From Streptomyces collinus Tu 365 (lineage in GTDB: Bacteria > Actinomycetota > Actinomycetes > Streptomycetales > Streptomycetaceae): a stretch of DNA of 64,000 nucleotides. The translations under genes were made by a program, and so were the position numbers. Of this stretch, positions 35,923 to 45,500 are shown piece by piece. Within the stretch, counting starts at the first letter, position 1; each line of letters starts with the position of its first letter. The DNA is taken from the NCBI RefSeq assembly GCF_000444875.1, contig NC_021985.1, positions 3,109,535-3,173,534 of the forward strand. The letters run 5' to 3'. The notes under the pieces were generated by a model. That model made no database searches, was not told where the DNA came from, and worked only from the letters and a program-made list of their open reading frames with translations.

Positions 35923-38067
35923 TCAGCCGGCGGCCACGCCGTCCGTCTCACCGGCGGCCACGCCGTCCGTCTCAGCGGCGGACGCGCCCCGCTGGCCCGG
36001 CAGCGCGCTGGTCAGCTCGGCCGCCTCGGCGGGGTCGGCGTTGGCCGCGCCCGTCCGGGACTCCTGGCCCACGTTGCGGGCATCGGCCTTCATGGCCAGG
36101 TGGGCCACCGCGGCGTTGAACTGGTCGATCGAGGCCGGCTCGTCCGGGCCCAGCAGGTAGCGCTTCAGCTCGCCGCGGTCCTCCGCCAGCGGATCGGCGG
36201 ACGGGTCGCGCACGGCGTCCAGCAGCGCGCCCAGCTCGGCGGCGCTGTTGGACAGGATGGTCGCGGCGCGGACCGCGGTGTTCTGCCGCTTGAACTCCTC
36301 CACGCCGAGTTCGGCGGAGTCGGTGACCGCGTACGGCTTACCGCTCGCGATGAAATCCGAGACCACGGAGGAGATGTCGGAGACCATGCCGTCCGAGACG
36401 TTGAAGCAGTCGTACAGGCGGGGCTGGGCGCCTGTGATCACCCGGTGCTCGTACGAGGGGAAGGAGCGCCAGTAGGCGTCGTTCCACTCGGCGCGCAGCC
36501 GGGCGATCTCCTCGTGCCGCTGGACGTCGACGATCCCGTCACGGGTGGCCTCGGCCTCGTCGCCCTTGTCCCCGGCGGCCGCGGCCAGCTCGGCGAGCCG
36601 GGCCTGGACGCGGTCGAGCTCCGCCCCGGCCGCGGTCTGGGCGGCGGTGTCGGCGGTGAAGCGGGCGTCGGCGGCGCGCTCGGCGGCCGCCTTCTCGATG
36701 AGGGCGGTGATGCGCCGGTGCGCGGCGCCGGCCTCGGCGCTGACGGTGCCGGTGAAGGGGTGCGGCTTGTACAGGACGCGGACCGGCGGGTCGGCCGTGA
36801 CCAGCTTCTTCACGATGTTCTCGCCGGCCAGCACGATCGAGGTGTTGCCGGGGTTGCCGTCCCAGCCCTCCCAGGTCGGCGCGTAGAGCACGGTCGGGAC
36901 GCGTCCGTCGGGCACGCCCTGCCAGCTCTGGATGGGGGCGAGCTGCGGCCGGCCGACCTCAACGATGTCGTCGTCGCGGACGCCGACGTCGGCGATGGCG
37001 TAGCGGTCGCGGCCCGCGCGGCCCGCGGTCCACACCTCGTCGTACACCTTGCTGTACGGGTTGACGCTGGCCAGCTTGTCGCTGTCGCCGTGGCCGATGA
37101 AGACGTGCTTCATGGTGGGCACGCGCAGCAGGTGGATGTTCTTGCCGACGTTGGCCGCGTACAGGGCGACACGCACGGTCGAGAGGTCCATGTTCATCAG
37201 GTGCACCCCTCCGGGCACGCAGACGACGGGGACCGTGGTGGGCGCGAGGTTGTTCAGGATGCCGCGCTCGCGCAGGATGATCAGCGGCCGGGTGTCCAGC
37301 TGCTCCATCGTCTCCAGCCACATGTTGACCTGGTACGCGGAGTCCCTGGAGCCGGAGAAGTACAGGACCGTCTCCGGCCGGTAGGCGGCCAGCCAGTCGT
37401 CGACGGCGGCGAGCACCGCCTCGGTCCTCGGCGGGGTCTTCGCGCCGCGCACGTACGGCACGAGCCCGACGACGTACAGGCAGCCCAGGGCGATGGTGAG
37501 GCCGATGCCCCCGAACCCGACGGCGGAGTCGTCGAGCGCCGCCGAGACGAGGATGCCGACGACCGCGAACAGGTCGAGGTGCAGGATCTTCTCCGCGGAG
37601 CGGTGCAGCAGCACGCGCGGCGGGGCGTCCGGGATGCGGATGCGCGACTTGAGGTCGATGTTGCGGGTGGCGACCGGCATCCGGCGGCGGTTGCGGATCA
37701 GGGTGACCAGGGCGCCGTGCGGGGCCTGGAGCCCGTAGAAGGCGATGAAGCAGGCGACCGCGCCGTAGAAGATCAGGTCGTCCGCGAGGGACAACCGGGC
37801 CAGCAGCAGGATCAGCAGCAGCTGCCGGATCAGGAACCGGATCGACAGGCCCGCCCGGACCTTGCTGAGGCGGTTGATCAGGTAGCTGTTCCTGCGGTGG
37901 AGATAGTGGTCCGCCAGGTACGTCACGGCGGCCGCGGCCGCGAAGGCGGGAACGCTCGGGACGAGCGCGGCCAGCATGAGCACCGGGAAGCCCAGGATCA
38001 TGAGGGCCGCCGCGGCCAGCTCGGCCGCGCTGCCCACCCGGGCGACGCGAATAGCGGTGGATATCAC
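35923..38067 (-). CDS. TagF-like CDP-polyol phosphotransferase with N-terminal membrane domain
   Basis: About 714 residues. GTG at 38067 (ISTAIRVARVGSAAE) is chosen; an ATG at 38178 is open but falls in low-GC upstream DNA. The N-terminal 250 residues hold six or so membrane segments, after which a Glyphos_transf domain runs to about residue 690: VLYFSGSRDSAYQVNMW, HVFIGHGDSDKLASVNPYSKVYDEVW, LYAPTWEGWDG, LYKPHPF and DGMVSDISSVVSDFI, with the two active-site His regions. Such enzymes polymerise glycerol- or ribitol-phosphate from CDP-polyols onto lipid-linked primers. The adjacent CDP-ribitol-type synthase suggests ribitol phosphate. The C-terminus ends in a duplicated ETDGVAAG. Confidence 0.88.
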   Translation of the reverse strand: MISTAIRVARVGSAAELAAAALMILGFPVLMLAALVPSVPAFAAAAAVTYLADHYLHRRNSYLINRLSKVRAGLSIRFLIRQLLLILLLARLSLADDLIFYGAVACFIAFYGLQAPHGALVTLIRNRRRMPVATRNIDLKSRIRIPDAPPRVLLHRSAEKILHLDLFAVVGILVSAALDDSAVGFGGIGLTIALGCLYVVGLVPYVRGAKTPPRTEAVLAAVDDWLAAYRPETVLYFSGSRDSAYQVNMWLETMEQLDTRPLIILRERGILNNLAPTTVPVVCVPGGVHLMNMDLSTVRVALYAANVGKNIHLLRVPTMKHVFIGHGDSDKLASVNPYSKVYDEVWTAGRAGRDRYAIADVGVRDDDIVEVGRPQLAPIQSWQGVPDGRVPTVLYAPTWEGWDGNPGNTSIVLAGENIVKKLVTADPPVRVLYKPHPFTGTVSAEAGAAHRRITALIEKAAAERAADARFTADTAAQTAAGAELDRVQARLAELAAAAGDKGDEAEATRDGIVDVQRHEEIARLRAEWNDAYWRSFPSYEHRVITGAQPRLYDCFNVSDGMVSDISSVVSDFIASGKPYAVTDSAELGVEEFKRQNTAVRAATILSNSAAELGALLDAVRDPSADPLAEDRGELKRYLLGPDEPASIDQFNAAVAHLAMKADARNVGQESRTGAANADPAEAAELTSALPGQRGASAAETDGVAAGETDGVAAG

Positions 38068-38226
38068 GGAGAAACCTGCTCTGGGAGGGGGAGTGCCGGT
38101 TTTGTTCAGAATTGCCAGGGGTGCGGAGTTAATCGACAATTCGCGCCTACGGTTCAGGCCCCTGCGAATACCCGTCACGCGGGTACCCGGAGAGGCCTGA
38201 ATTCCATGAAACTAATTACCCGATTA

Positions 38227-39723
38227 TTACACGCCGTCCTGGCGGTCCAGGACGGAAGCGAGGGCCTGCTCGAAGCCGGAGGCCTTGGCGGCGCCGGCCG
38301 TCGGGTCCTGCTGGCGGACGTCGATGACGTGACCGGTCAGCTCCGACAGCAGCACGTCGAGGGAGGTGCGGGCGACGGCCTCGGAGGAGAGCAGGGAGCC
38401 CGCCGGCTCCTGGCCGAACGCCTTGGTGCGCATCGGGGTCGCGGTGCGCTCGGGGTTGATGCAGTTGACCCGGATGCCCTCGGCGGCCCACTCGTCGGAC
38501 AGCGCCTGGGTGAGGTTCACCATGGCGGCCTTGGTGGAGGAGTAGAGGCTGTACTCGGCGCGGCCGCGGGTGTAGCTGCTGGAGGTGTAGAGCAGCAGCT
38601 GGCCCTTGGACTCGGCCAGGTACTTGTAGGAGGAGCGGGCGATCTGCACCGGCGCCAGGTAGTTGACCTTCAGCGCCTCCTCGATGGTGGCGTTGTCGGT
38701 CTCGGCGAGCTTGCCGATGCGCAGCACGCCCGCGGTGTTGACGACGTAGTCGATCCGGCCGGTCTCCGCGTACGCCTTGGACAGCGCGTCGTCGACCTCC
38801 TCCGGGTTCTCCACGTGGGTGCCGGTGGTGGAGCGGCCCAGCGGGTAGACCGTGGCGCCGTAGGACCCGGCGAGTTCGGCGATGTCCTTGCCGATGCCGT
38901 ACGACCCGCCGAAGACCACGACGGTCTTGCCGGTGAGCAGCTCGCGGTAGTCCTCGTCGCCGTTCTGCTCGGGCGCCGCGGTGGAGGCGAGCTGGAAGAG
39001 CTTGTCGGCGATGAAGACGTCGACCGGCTGGGTCACCTTCATGTTGTACTCGTCACCCGCGACGACGTGGATCGGCACGTCCGGCAGGTACTTGAGCACG
39101 ACCGAGCAGTCGTCCGTGGCCTGGAAGTTGGGGTCGCCGGCGGCCACCTCGTAGGCGCGGCGGACGGTGGACAGCTTGAAGGCCTGCGGGGTCTGGCCGC
39201 GGCGCAGCCGGGAGCGGTCCGGGATCTCGGTGATGAACTCGCCGTCCTCGCCGTGCGTGCGCGTGACGATGATGGTGTCCGCGGACGGGATGGCGACGTC
39301 CACCGCCTGGTAGCGCTCCAGCGCGGTCACGCAGTCGTCGATGACGCGCTGCGAGAGCAGGGGGCGGACGGCGTCGTGGAAGAGGACGTTGAGGTCCTCG
39401 CCCTCGGCCAGTCCCTCACCGAGGGCCGAGATGGCGCGCTCGGTGGTCTCGTTCCGTGTCGAGCCGCCCTCGATGATCTTCTTGACCTTGGTGAACCCGG
39501 CCCTGGCGACGATCTTCTCGATGTCGGGCACGTAGCCGGGCGCCATCAGCACGATGATGTCGTCGATCGAGTCGGCGTTCTCGAAGGTGGTCAGGGTGTG
39601 CTCGATGACTGCCTTGCCGGCGATCTTCAGCAGCTGCTTGGGGATCGACAGACCCACCCGCTGACCGGTGCCACCGGCCAGGATCACTGCGGTGGTTCGG
39701 GGCTGGGCTATGTGCTCTGACAC
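38227..39723 (-). CDS. bifunctional cytidylyltransferase (IspD/TarI-like) fused to SDR reductase (Bcs1-like)
   Basis: A 498-residue two-domain protein; GTG at 39723 with AGGTAGG upstream. Residues about 10-245 form an IspD/TarI nucleotidyltransferase (VILAGGTGQRVGLSIPKQLL, FHDAVRPLLSQRVIDDC, RRGQTPQAFKL, DEYNMKVTQPVD). Residues about 260-490 form an SDR (VVVFGGSYGIGKDIAE, VVNTAGVLRIG, catalytic YSLYSSTKAA). Haemophilus Bcs1 has the same order and makes CDP-ribitol from ribulose 5-phosphate and CTP. With the TagF-like neighbour this points to polyol-phosphate wall polymer. True IspD for isoprenoids is unlikely because of the fusion and context. Confidence 0.87.
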   Translation of the reverse strand: MSEHIAQPRTTAVILAGGTGQRVGLSIPKQLLKIAGKAVIEHTLTTFENADSIDDIIVLMAPGYVPDIEKIVARAGFTKVKKIIEGGSTRNETTERAISALGEGLAEGEDLNVLFHDAVRPLLSQRVIDDCVTALERYQAVDVAIPSADTIIVTRTHGEDGEFITEIPDRSRLRRGQTPQAFKLSTVRRAYEVAAGDPNFQATDDCSVVLKYLPDVPIHVVAGDEYNMKVTQPVDVFIADKLFQLASTAAPEQNGDEDYRELLTGKTVVVFGGSYGIGKDIAELAGSYGATVYPLGRSTTGTHVENPEEVDDALSKAYAETGRIDYVVNTAGVLRIGKLAETDNATIEEALKVNYLAPVQIARSSYKYLAESKGQLLLYTSSSYTRGRAEYSLYSSTKAAMVNLTQALSDEWAAEGIRVNCINPERTATPMRTKAFGQEPAGSLLSSEAVARTSLDVLLSELTGHVIDVRQQDPTAGAAKASGFEQALASVLDRQDGV

Positions 39724-40130
39724 AGGCTGACCTACCTTGGGGCGACAGGGAACCGTGAAATCGTCCCACTTCGGGTAAGCGCAGTGCAAGGTGAGAGACG
39801 TCCCTTACATATGTGGGCTTCACCTGTCATTCACCTTGCACACCTGGCCCTTGGGCGAGGGGTTCCCTGAACGACCGTGAAATTGTTGTGAGTAAGTCCA
39901 CAGGTGCCGAGTGCTCGGTGCCCGGGCGCCCCGGCAGGGACGTTGCGGCCCGCCTGCGGCGGCCCGCGCCGCCGGGAACCCATTGCCGGTAAATGCGCCA
40001 CCGCCATTACCCGCTTTACGAGCCCCCACGCGCCGAACGGCCCGACCGGAAACACGAGAGCGGCCCGGAAGTGCATTAGCACCCGGGCCGCTCACTGTTT
40101 TCACACCTGATTCACGCAGTCACGGCGGTT
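39724..40130. other. intergenic region between obg and the cytidylyltransferase-SDR gene
   Basis: A 407-bp stretch without a credible gene. The right part has the obg terminator (40058-40093); the left part, closest to 39723, should hold the promoter of the wall-polymer operon. The sequence around 39780-39900 is less GC-rich than average. Confidence 0.6.
40058..40093 (-). terminator. obg terminator
   Basis: Perfect 11-bp arms GAGCGGCCCGG / CCGGGCCGCTC, beginning 37 bases beyond the obg stop on the leftward strand. Confidence 0.75.
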
Positions 40131-41579
40131 CTACTGGAACGGGTCGAAGTCGCCGAACTCGTTGAGCGCCTCGTCCCGCTCCGCCTGCTTGTCGCGCCGG
40201 CGCTGGGTCGCGGGCCGGGGCGCGTCGAAGCGGTGGTCCTCACCGCGGCGGCCGAGCATCTCCGCGCCGGCCATGACGGTGGGCTCCCAGTCGAAGACGA
40301 CCGCGTTCTCCTCGGGTCCGATGGCGACGCCGTCGCCGTTGCGGGCGCCCGCCTTCATCAGCTGCTCCTCGACCCCGAGGCGGTTCAGGCGGTCGGCGAG
40401 GTAGCCGACGGCCTCGTCGTTGTTGAAGTCGGTCTGCCGCACCCAGCGCTCCGGCTTCTCGCCGCGCACCCGGAACAGCGGCTCGCCGCCGACCTCCTCG
40501 CGGGTGACCGTGAAGCCCGTGTCGTCCACGGCCTTGGGCCGGATGACGATGCGCGTCGCCTCCTCCTTGGGCTTGGCGGCACGCGCGTTCGCGACCAGCT
40601 CACCGAGGGCGAAGGTCAGCTCCCGCAGCCCGATGTGGGCCACCGCCGACACCTCGAAGACGCGGTAGCCACGCGCCTCCAGGTCGGGGCGGACCATCTC
40701 GGCGAGGTCCTTGCCGTCCGGCACGTCGACCTTGTTCAGGACCACGATCCGGGGCCGGTTGTCCAGGCCGCCGTACTGGCGCAGCTCCTCCTCGATGATG
40801 TCGAGGTCGGAGACCGGGTCACGGTCGGACTCCAGGGTCGCGGTGTCCAGCACGTGCACCAGCACGCTGCACCGCTCCACGTGCCGCAGGAACTCCAGGC
40901 CCAGGCCGCGGCCCTGGCTGGCGCCCGGGATCAGACCGGGCACGTCGGCGATGGTGTAGACGGTCGAACCGGCGGTCACCACGCCCAGGTTGGGGACCAG
41001 GGTGGTGAACGGGTAGTCGGCGATCTTCGGCTTGGCCGCGCTGAGCACGGAGATCAGCGAGGACTTGCCGGCGCTCGGGTAGCCCACCAGGGCCACGTCG
41101 GCGACGGTCTTCAGCTCCAGGACGACGTCCTGGAGGTCGCCGGGCACGCCGAGCAGCGCGAAACCGGGCGCCTTGCGGCGGGCGCTCGCCAGCGCCGCGT
41201 TGCCGAGGCCGCCCCGGCCGCCCTGTGCGGCGACGTACGAGGTGCCGTGGCCGACCAGGTCGGCGAGCACGTTGCCCGCCTTGTCCAGGACGACCGTGCC
41301 GTCCGGCACCGGCAGGACGAGGTCCTGGCCGTCCTTGCCGGAGCGGTTGCCGCCCTCGCCGGGCTTGCCGTTGGTGGCCTTGCGGTGCGGGGAGTGGTGG
41401 TAGTCCAGCAGCGTGGTCACCGACTGGTCCACGGTCAGGATGACGTCACCGCCACGGCCGCCGTTGCCGCCGTCGGGGCCGCCGAGCGGCTTGAACTTCT
41501 CACGGTGGACGGAGGCACAGCCGTGGCCTCCGTTACCCGCGGCGACGTGCAGCTCGACGCGGTCCACGAAGGTGGTCAT
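40131..41579 (-). CDS. obg: Obg/CgtA family GTPase
   Basis: A 482-residue ribosome-assembly GTPase. The glycine-rich Obg fold ([21 protein letters not shown]...[14 protein letters not shown]) is followed by a G domain with [33 protein letters not shown] and NKVD, then a C-terminal OCT domain (about 345-425) and an acidic tail ([10 protein letters not shown]). In Streptomyces Obg also affects entry into aerial growth. It follows rplU-rpmA after a hairpin, so transcription may be both readthrough and separate. Confidence 0.97.
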   Translation of the reverse strand: MTTFVDRVELHVAAGNGGHGCASVHREKFKPLGGPDGGNGGRGGDVILTVDQSVTTLLDYHHSPHRKATNGKPGEGGNRSGKDGQDLVLPVPDGTVVLDKAGNVLADLVGHGTSYVAAQGGRGGLGNAALASARRKAPGFALLGVPGDLQDVVLELKTVADVALVGYPSAGKSSLISVLSAAKPKIADYPFTTLVPNLGVVTAGSTVYTIADVPGLIPGASQGRGLGLEFLRHVERCSVLVHVLDTATLESDRDPVSDLDIIEEELRQYGGLDNRPRIVVLNKVDVPDGKDLAEMVRPDLEARGYRVFEVSAVAHIGLRELTFALGELVANARAAKPKEEATRIVIRPKAVDDTGFTVTREEVGGEPLFRVRGEKPERWVRQTDFNNDEAVGYLADRLNRLGVEEQLMKAGARNGDGVAIGPEENAVVFDWEPTVMAGAEMLGRRGEDHRFDAPRPATQRRRDKQAERDEALNEFGDFDPFQ

Positions 41580-41627
41580 TTCGGTGCCTCCAGGAAGTAC
41601 GGGTATGTCTGGGTGTCAACAAGCGAA

Positions 41628-41667
41628 AGGCGGACCCGCCTTCCCGACCGGGAAGTGAGGTCCGCCT
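41628..41667 (-). terminator. hairpin between rpmA and obg
   Basis: AGGCGGACC / GGTCCGCCT arms with further internal pairing (CTTCCCG/CGGGAAG), ending in TTTCGCTTG on the leftward strand. It probably limits readthrough from ribosomal-protein transcription into obg. Confidence 0.75.
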
Positions 41668-41698
41668 CACGCAAGCGTTCGGTGCTGAATCAGGGGAT

Positions 41699-41953
41699 TC
41701 AGGCGACCGGAACGATGTTCACGACCTTGCGGCCGCGGTGGGTGCCGAACTCCACCGCACCCGGCTGCAGGGCGAACAGCGTGTCGTCGCCGCCACGGCC
41801 GACGCCGGCGCCCGGGTGGAAGTGGGTACCGCGCTGGCGGACCAGGATCTCACCCGCGTTGACGACCTGACCGCCGAAGCGCTTCACGCCGAGCCGCTGG
41901 GCGTTGGAGTCGCGACCGTTCCGGGTGGACGATGCGCCCTTCTTGTGTGCCAT
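41699..41953 (-). CDS. rpmA: 50S ribosomal protein L27
   Basis: An 84-residue protein, [19 protein letters not shown], then LGVKRFGGQ, with no N-terminal cleaved extension of the Firmicutes type. The flexible basic N-terminus reaches the peptidyl-transferase centre. It starts 14 bp after rplU. Confidence 0.98.
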   Translation of the reverse strand: MAHKKGASSTRNGRDSNAQRLGVKRFGGQVVNAGEILVRQRGTHFHPGAGVGRGGDDTLFALQPGAVEFGTHRGRKVVNIVPVA

Positions 41954-41967
41954 CTGTTCTCAGTCCC

Positions 41968-42288
41968 TTACTTCGCAGCCGCGGGGATCTCAGTGACCTT
42001 GATCGCCGTGTACTGCTGGCGGTGGCCCTGACGACGGCGGTAGCCGGTCTTGTTCTTGTAGCGCAGAATGTCGATCTTCTGGCCCTTGTGGTGGTCCACG
42101 ACCTCGGCCTGGACCTTGATGCCGGCCAGCACCCACGGGTCGCTGGTCACAGCGTCGCCGTCGACAACGAGCAGGGTCGAGAGCTCGACCGTGTCGCCAA
42201 CCTGGGCGGTGGAAATCTTGTCAACCTCAACGATGTCGCCGACAGCAACCTTGTGCTGGCGACCACCGCTGCGCACGATGGCGTACAC
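41968..42288 (-). CDS. rplU: 50S ribosomal protein L21
   Basis: A 106-residue protein from GTG at 42288 ([18 protein letters not shown]) with GAGAGATCC upstream. [14 protein letters not shown] C-terminal signature is present as [12 protein letters not shown]. The frame is open further upstream but L21 always begins at YAIV. First gene of the rplU-rpmA operon. Confidence 0.97.
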   Translation of the reverse strand: MYAIVRSGGRQHKVAVGDIVEVDKISTAQVGDTVELSTLLVVDGDAVTSDPWVLAGIKVQAEVVDHHKGQKIDILRYKNKTGYRRRQGHRQQYTAIKVTEIPAAAK

Positions 42289-42481
42289 GCGGATCTCTCT
42301 TTCGCTCGAGAACGGCACCCCCGCAGGCCAGCCGCCCAGCAACAACATGGGTGACCTCTCCCGGCCCGCATGGCGCCCGGGAGGAATTGGGTTTACGGGG
42401 ATGTGGCGTGTCGATCGACACGCCGACGGTCAAGGTTACGGGGCCACGGCCGAGGGGGTCAAACCGGGCCCCGCGGGGTGT

Positions 42482-42506
42482 GGGGCCGGTCACGTGGACC
42501 GGCCCC
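42482..42506 (-). terminator. rne terminator
   Basis: Perfect 10-bp arms GGGGCCGGTC / GACCGGCCCC lie 13 bases beyond the rne stop on the leftward strand. The remaining gap up to rplU (42289-42481) is the rplU leader/promoter region, with no ORF. Confidence 0.75.
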
Positions 42507-42518
42507 GTCCCGGGTGTG

Positions 42519-45500
42519 TCAGCCCTCGTCGGCGGCGGCCGGGACCGTGGTGGTCTTCTTCGCCGTCGACTTGGCGGCGGCCGTCTTGGCGGTCTTCGCC
42601 GCCTTCTTGGCCGTCGTCTTCTTGGCGGCCGTCTTCTTGGCCGCGGTCTTCTTGGCGGCCGCCTTCTTCGCGGTGGCCTTCTTGGCAGCGGTCTTGCGGG
42701 CCGCCTTCTTGGCCGGAACCGCCTCCTCCGCCTGCTCCGCCTGCTCCACCGGCTCGGCCGTCTCCACGGCGGCCTCCTCCGGCGCGGCCGACGGGACGAC
42801 CACGACGGCCGTCTCCTCGGACGCGGTCGGCGCGGTGGCCTTGCGCACGGCGCGGCGGCGCGGGCGGGCGGGGGCGGCGCTCTCGGCGGCGGCCTCGGCG
42901 GCCGGTGCCGCCGGCTCGGCCGGCTCCGCCGGGGCCTCGGCCGCGGGCGCGGTCTCGGCCACGGTCACCACGGCCGGCGCGGCCCCCTCGGGGGAACCGG
43001 CGGGCGCCGACACCTTGCGGGTCGCACGGCGACGCGTACGGCCCTTGGGCGCCGCGTCCTCGGCGGCCTCGGGCGCCTCGACGACCGCGTCCTCGACGGC
43101 GGCGGGCTCGGCCAGCGCCTCGGCGGCCGGCTCCGGCAGCACGGGCCGGACGGCCTCCTCGGCGGCCGTCACGGCCTGGGCCGTGGGCGCCTCGGCGGGC
43201 TCGGCGGCCCGGCGGGACGCGCGGCCCTCGGCCTTCGGCGCACCGGCCGGTGCCGAGGCACGGCGGCTCGCACGGCGGCGGCCGCGGCCACGGCCGGCCG
43301 CCGCCTCCGCCTCGGCGACGCTGCTGTACAGCTCCTCGTCCGGCGCGAAGTCCGGGCCGGGCAGGGCGACGGGCTCGGCCAGCTCGGCGGCCACCTCGAC
43401 GGCGGTCTCCACCTCGGGCTCGACGGCCTCGCCGGTCTCCACCGCCACGGCGGCGGTCTCGTGCACGTGCTCCTGGCCGTCGCCGCCGCGGCCGCGCTTC
43501 TTGCGCTTGCCGCCACCGCCACCGCCGCCGCCGACAGCGGTCGGCTGCTCCATGTGCACGATGACGCCGCGGCCGTTGCAGTGGACGCAGGTCTCGGAGA
43601 AGGACTCCAGCAGGCCCTGGCCGACGCGCTTGCGGGTCATCTGGACCAGACCCAGCGAGGTCACCTCGGCGACCTGGTGCTTCGTGCGGTCGCGGCCCAG
43701 GCATTCCAGCAGGCGCCGCAGCACGAGGTCCCGGTTGGACTCCAGCACCATGTCGATGAAGTCGATGACGATGATGCCGCCGAGGTCGCGCAGCCGCAGC
43801 TGGCGCACGATCTCCTCGGCCGCCTCCAGGTTGTTCCTGGTGACGGTCTCCTCGAGGTTGCCGCCCTGGCCGGTGAACTTGCCGGTGTTGACGTCGACGA
43901 CGACCATCGCCTCGGTCCGGTCGATGACCAGCGAACCGCCGCTGGGCAGCCAGACCTTGCGGTCCAGGGCCTTGGCGAGCTGCTCGTCGATCCGGTAGGT
44001 GGCGAAGACGTCGACCTCGGAGGTCCACCTCGACAGCCGCTCGGCGAGGTCGGGCGCGACGTGCGAGACGTAGCCGTGGATGGTCGACCAGGCGTCGTCA
44101 CCGCTCACGACGACCTTGGAGAAGTCCTCGTTGAAGATGTCGCGGACGACCCGGACGGTCATGTCCGGCTCGCCGTAGAGCAGCGAGGGCGCGCTGGAGC
44201 CGCCGTTCTTCGCCTTCTTCTTGATGTCCTCCCACTGCCCCTGGAGCCGCTCGACGTCCCGGCGCAGCTCCTCCTCGCTCGCGCCCTCGGCGGCGGTGCG
44301 CACGATGACGCCCGCGTCCTCGGGGACGATCTTCTTGAGGATGGTCTTCAGCCGGGCCCGCTCGGTGTCGGGCAGCTTGCGGCTGATGCCGGTCATGGAG
44401 CCCTCGGGGACGTACACGAGGTAGCGGCCCGGGAGGGAGACCTGGCTGGTCAGACGGGCGCCCTTGTGCCCGATGGGGTCCTTCGTCACCTGGACGAGGA
44501 CGGGCTGGCCGGACTTCAGGGCGGACTCGATGCGGCGCGGCCCGTTGGCCATGCCGAGCGCCTCGAAGTTGACCTCACCGGCGTACAGGACCGCGTTGCG
44601 GCCCTTGCCGATGTCGATGAAGGCGGCCTCCATCGACGGCAGCACGTTCTGGACCTTGCCCAGGTAGACGTTGCCGACGTACGAGGTCGACTGCTCCTTG
44701 TTGACGTAGTGCTCGACGAGCACGCCGTCCTCGAGGACGCCGATCTGGGTGCGCTCGCCGTGCTGGCGGACGACCATCACGCGCTCGACGGCCTCGCGGC
44801 GGGCCAGGAACTCGGCCTCGGTGATGATCGGGACGCGGCGGCGGCCCTGCTCACGGCCTTCCCGGCGGCGCTGCTTCTTGGCCTCCAGACGGGTCGAGCC
44901 CTTGATGGACTGCACCTCGTCGGAGGGCTCGCTGGCCTTGCGGGGCTCGCGGACCTTGACGACCGTGCGCTCGGGGTCGCCCTCGCCCGGCTCGGCGTCA
45001 CCGGAGGTGTCCCCGGCACGACGGCGGCGACGGCGACGGCGACGGCTGGAGGCGGAACCGCCCGCCTCGCCGTGCGCGTCCTCGGCGTCCTCTTCCTCCT
45101 GCTCGGCGGTGTCCTCGGCGTCCTGCTCGGCCTGCTCGGCGGCCAGGTCGTCGCTGTCGGCGTCGGCGCCCTCGCCGGCCTCGCCCTCGGCGGCGTCGCC
45201 ACGACGACGGCGGCGACCGCCCCGGCGGCGACGGCGGCGGGAGCCGGACTCCTCGGCACCCTCGGCCTCGTCGCCGTCCTCGTCGGCGAGGTCCTCGGCC
45301 TCCTCGGCCTCCTCCGGCTCCTCGTCCTCGGCGGCGGGCGCGACGGCCTGCGGCTCGTCCGCGGCACCACGGCGGCGACGGCGGCGGCGCGAGCCGGCCT
45401 CGGCGCGCTCCTCGGCGTGGTCCTCGGTGACGGCCTCCTCCAGCTCCTCGGACTCCTCCGTCCCGGCGGCCTCGGCGGCGGCCTGGGCGGCGGCACGCTC

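Noticed and set aside
35914..39720. 1268-codon + strand ORF opposite the wall-polymer genes
   Set aside because: Antisense shadow; Val/Gly/Asp-rich without motifs, while both leftward genes have clear domains and ribosome sites.
38227..39723. Isoprenoid IspD
   Set aside because: The fused SDR and the TagF/GT2 context point to CDP-polyol synthesis; true IspD proteins are about 230 residues and unfused.
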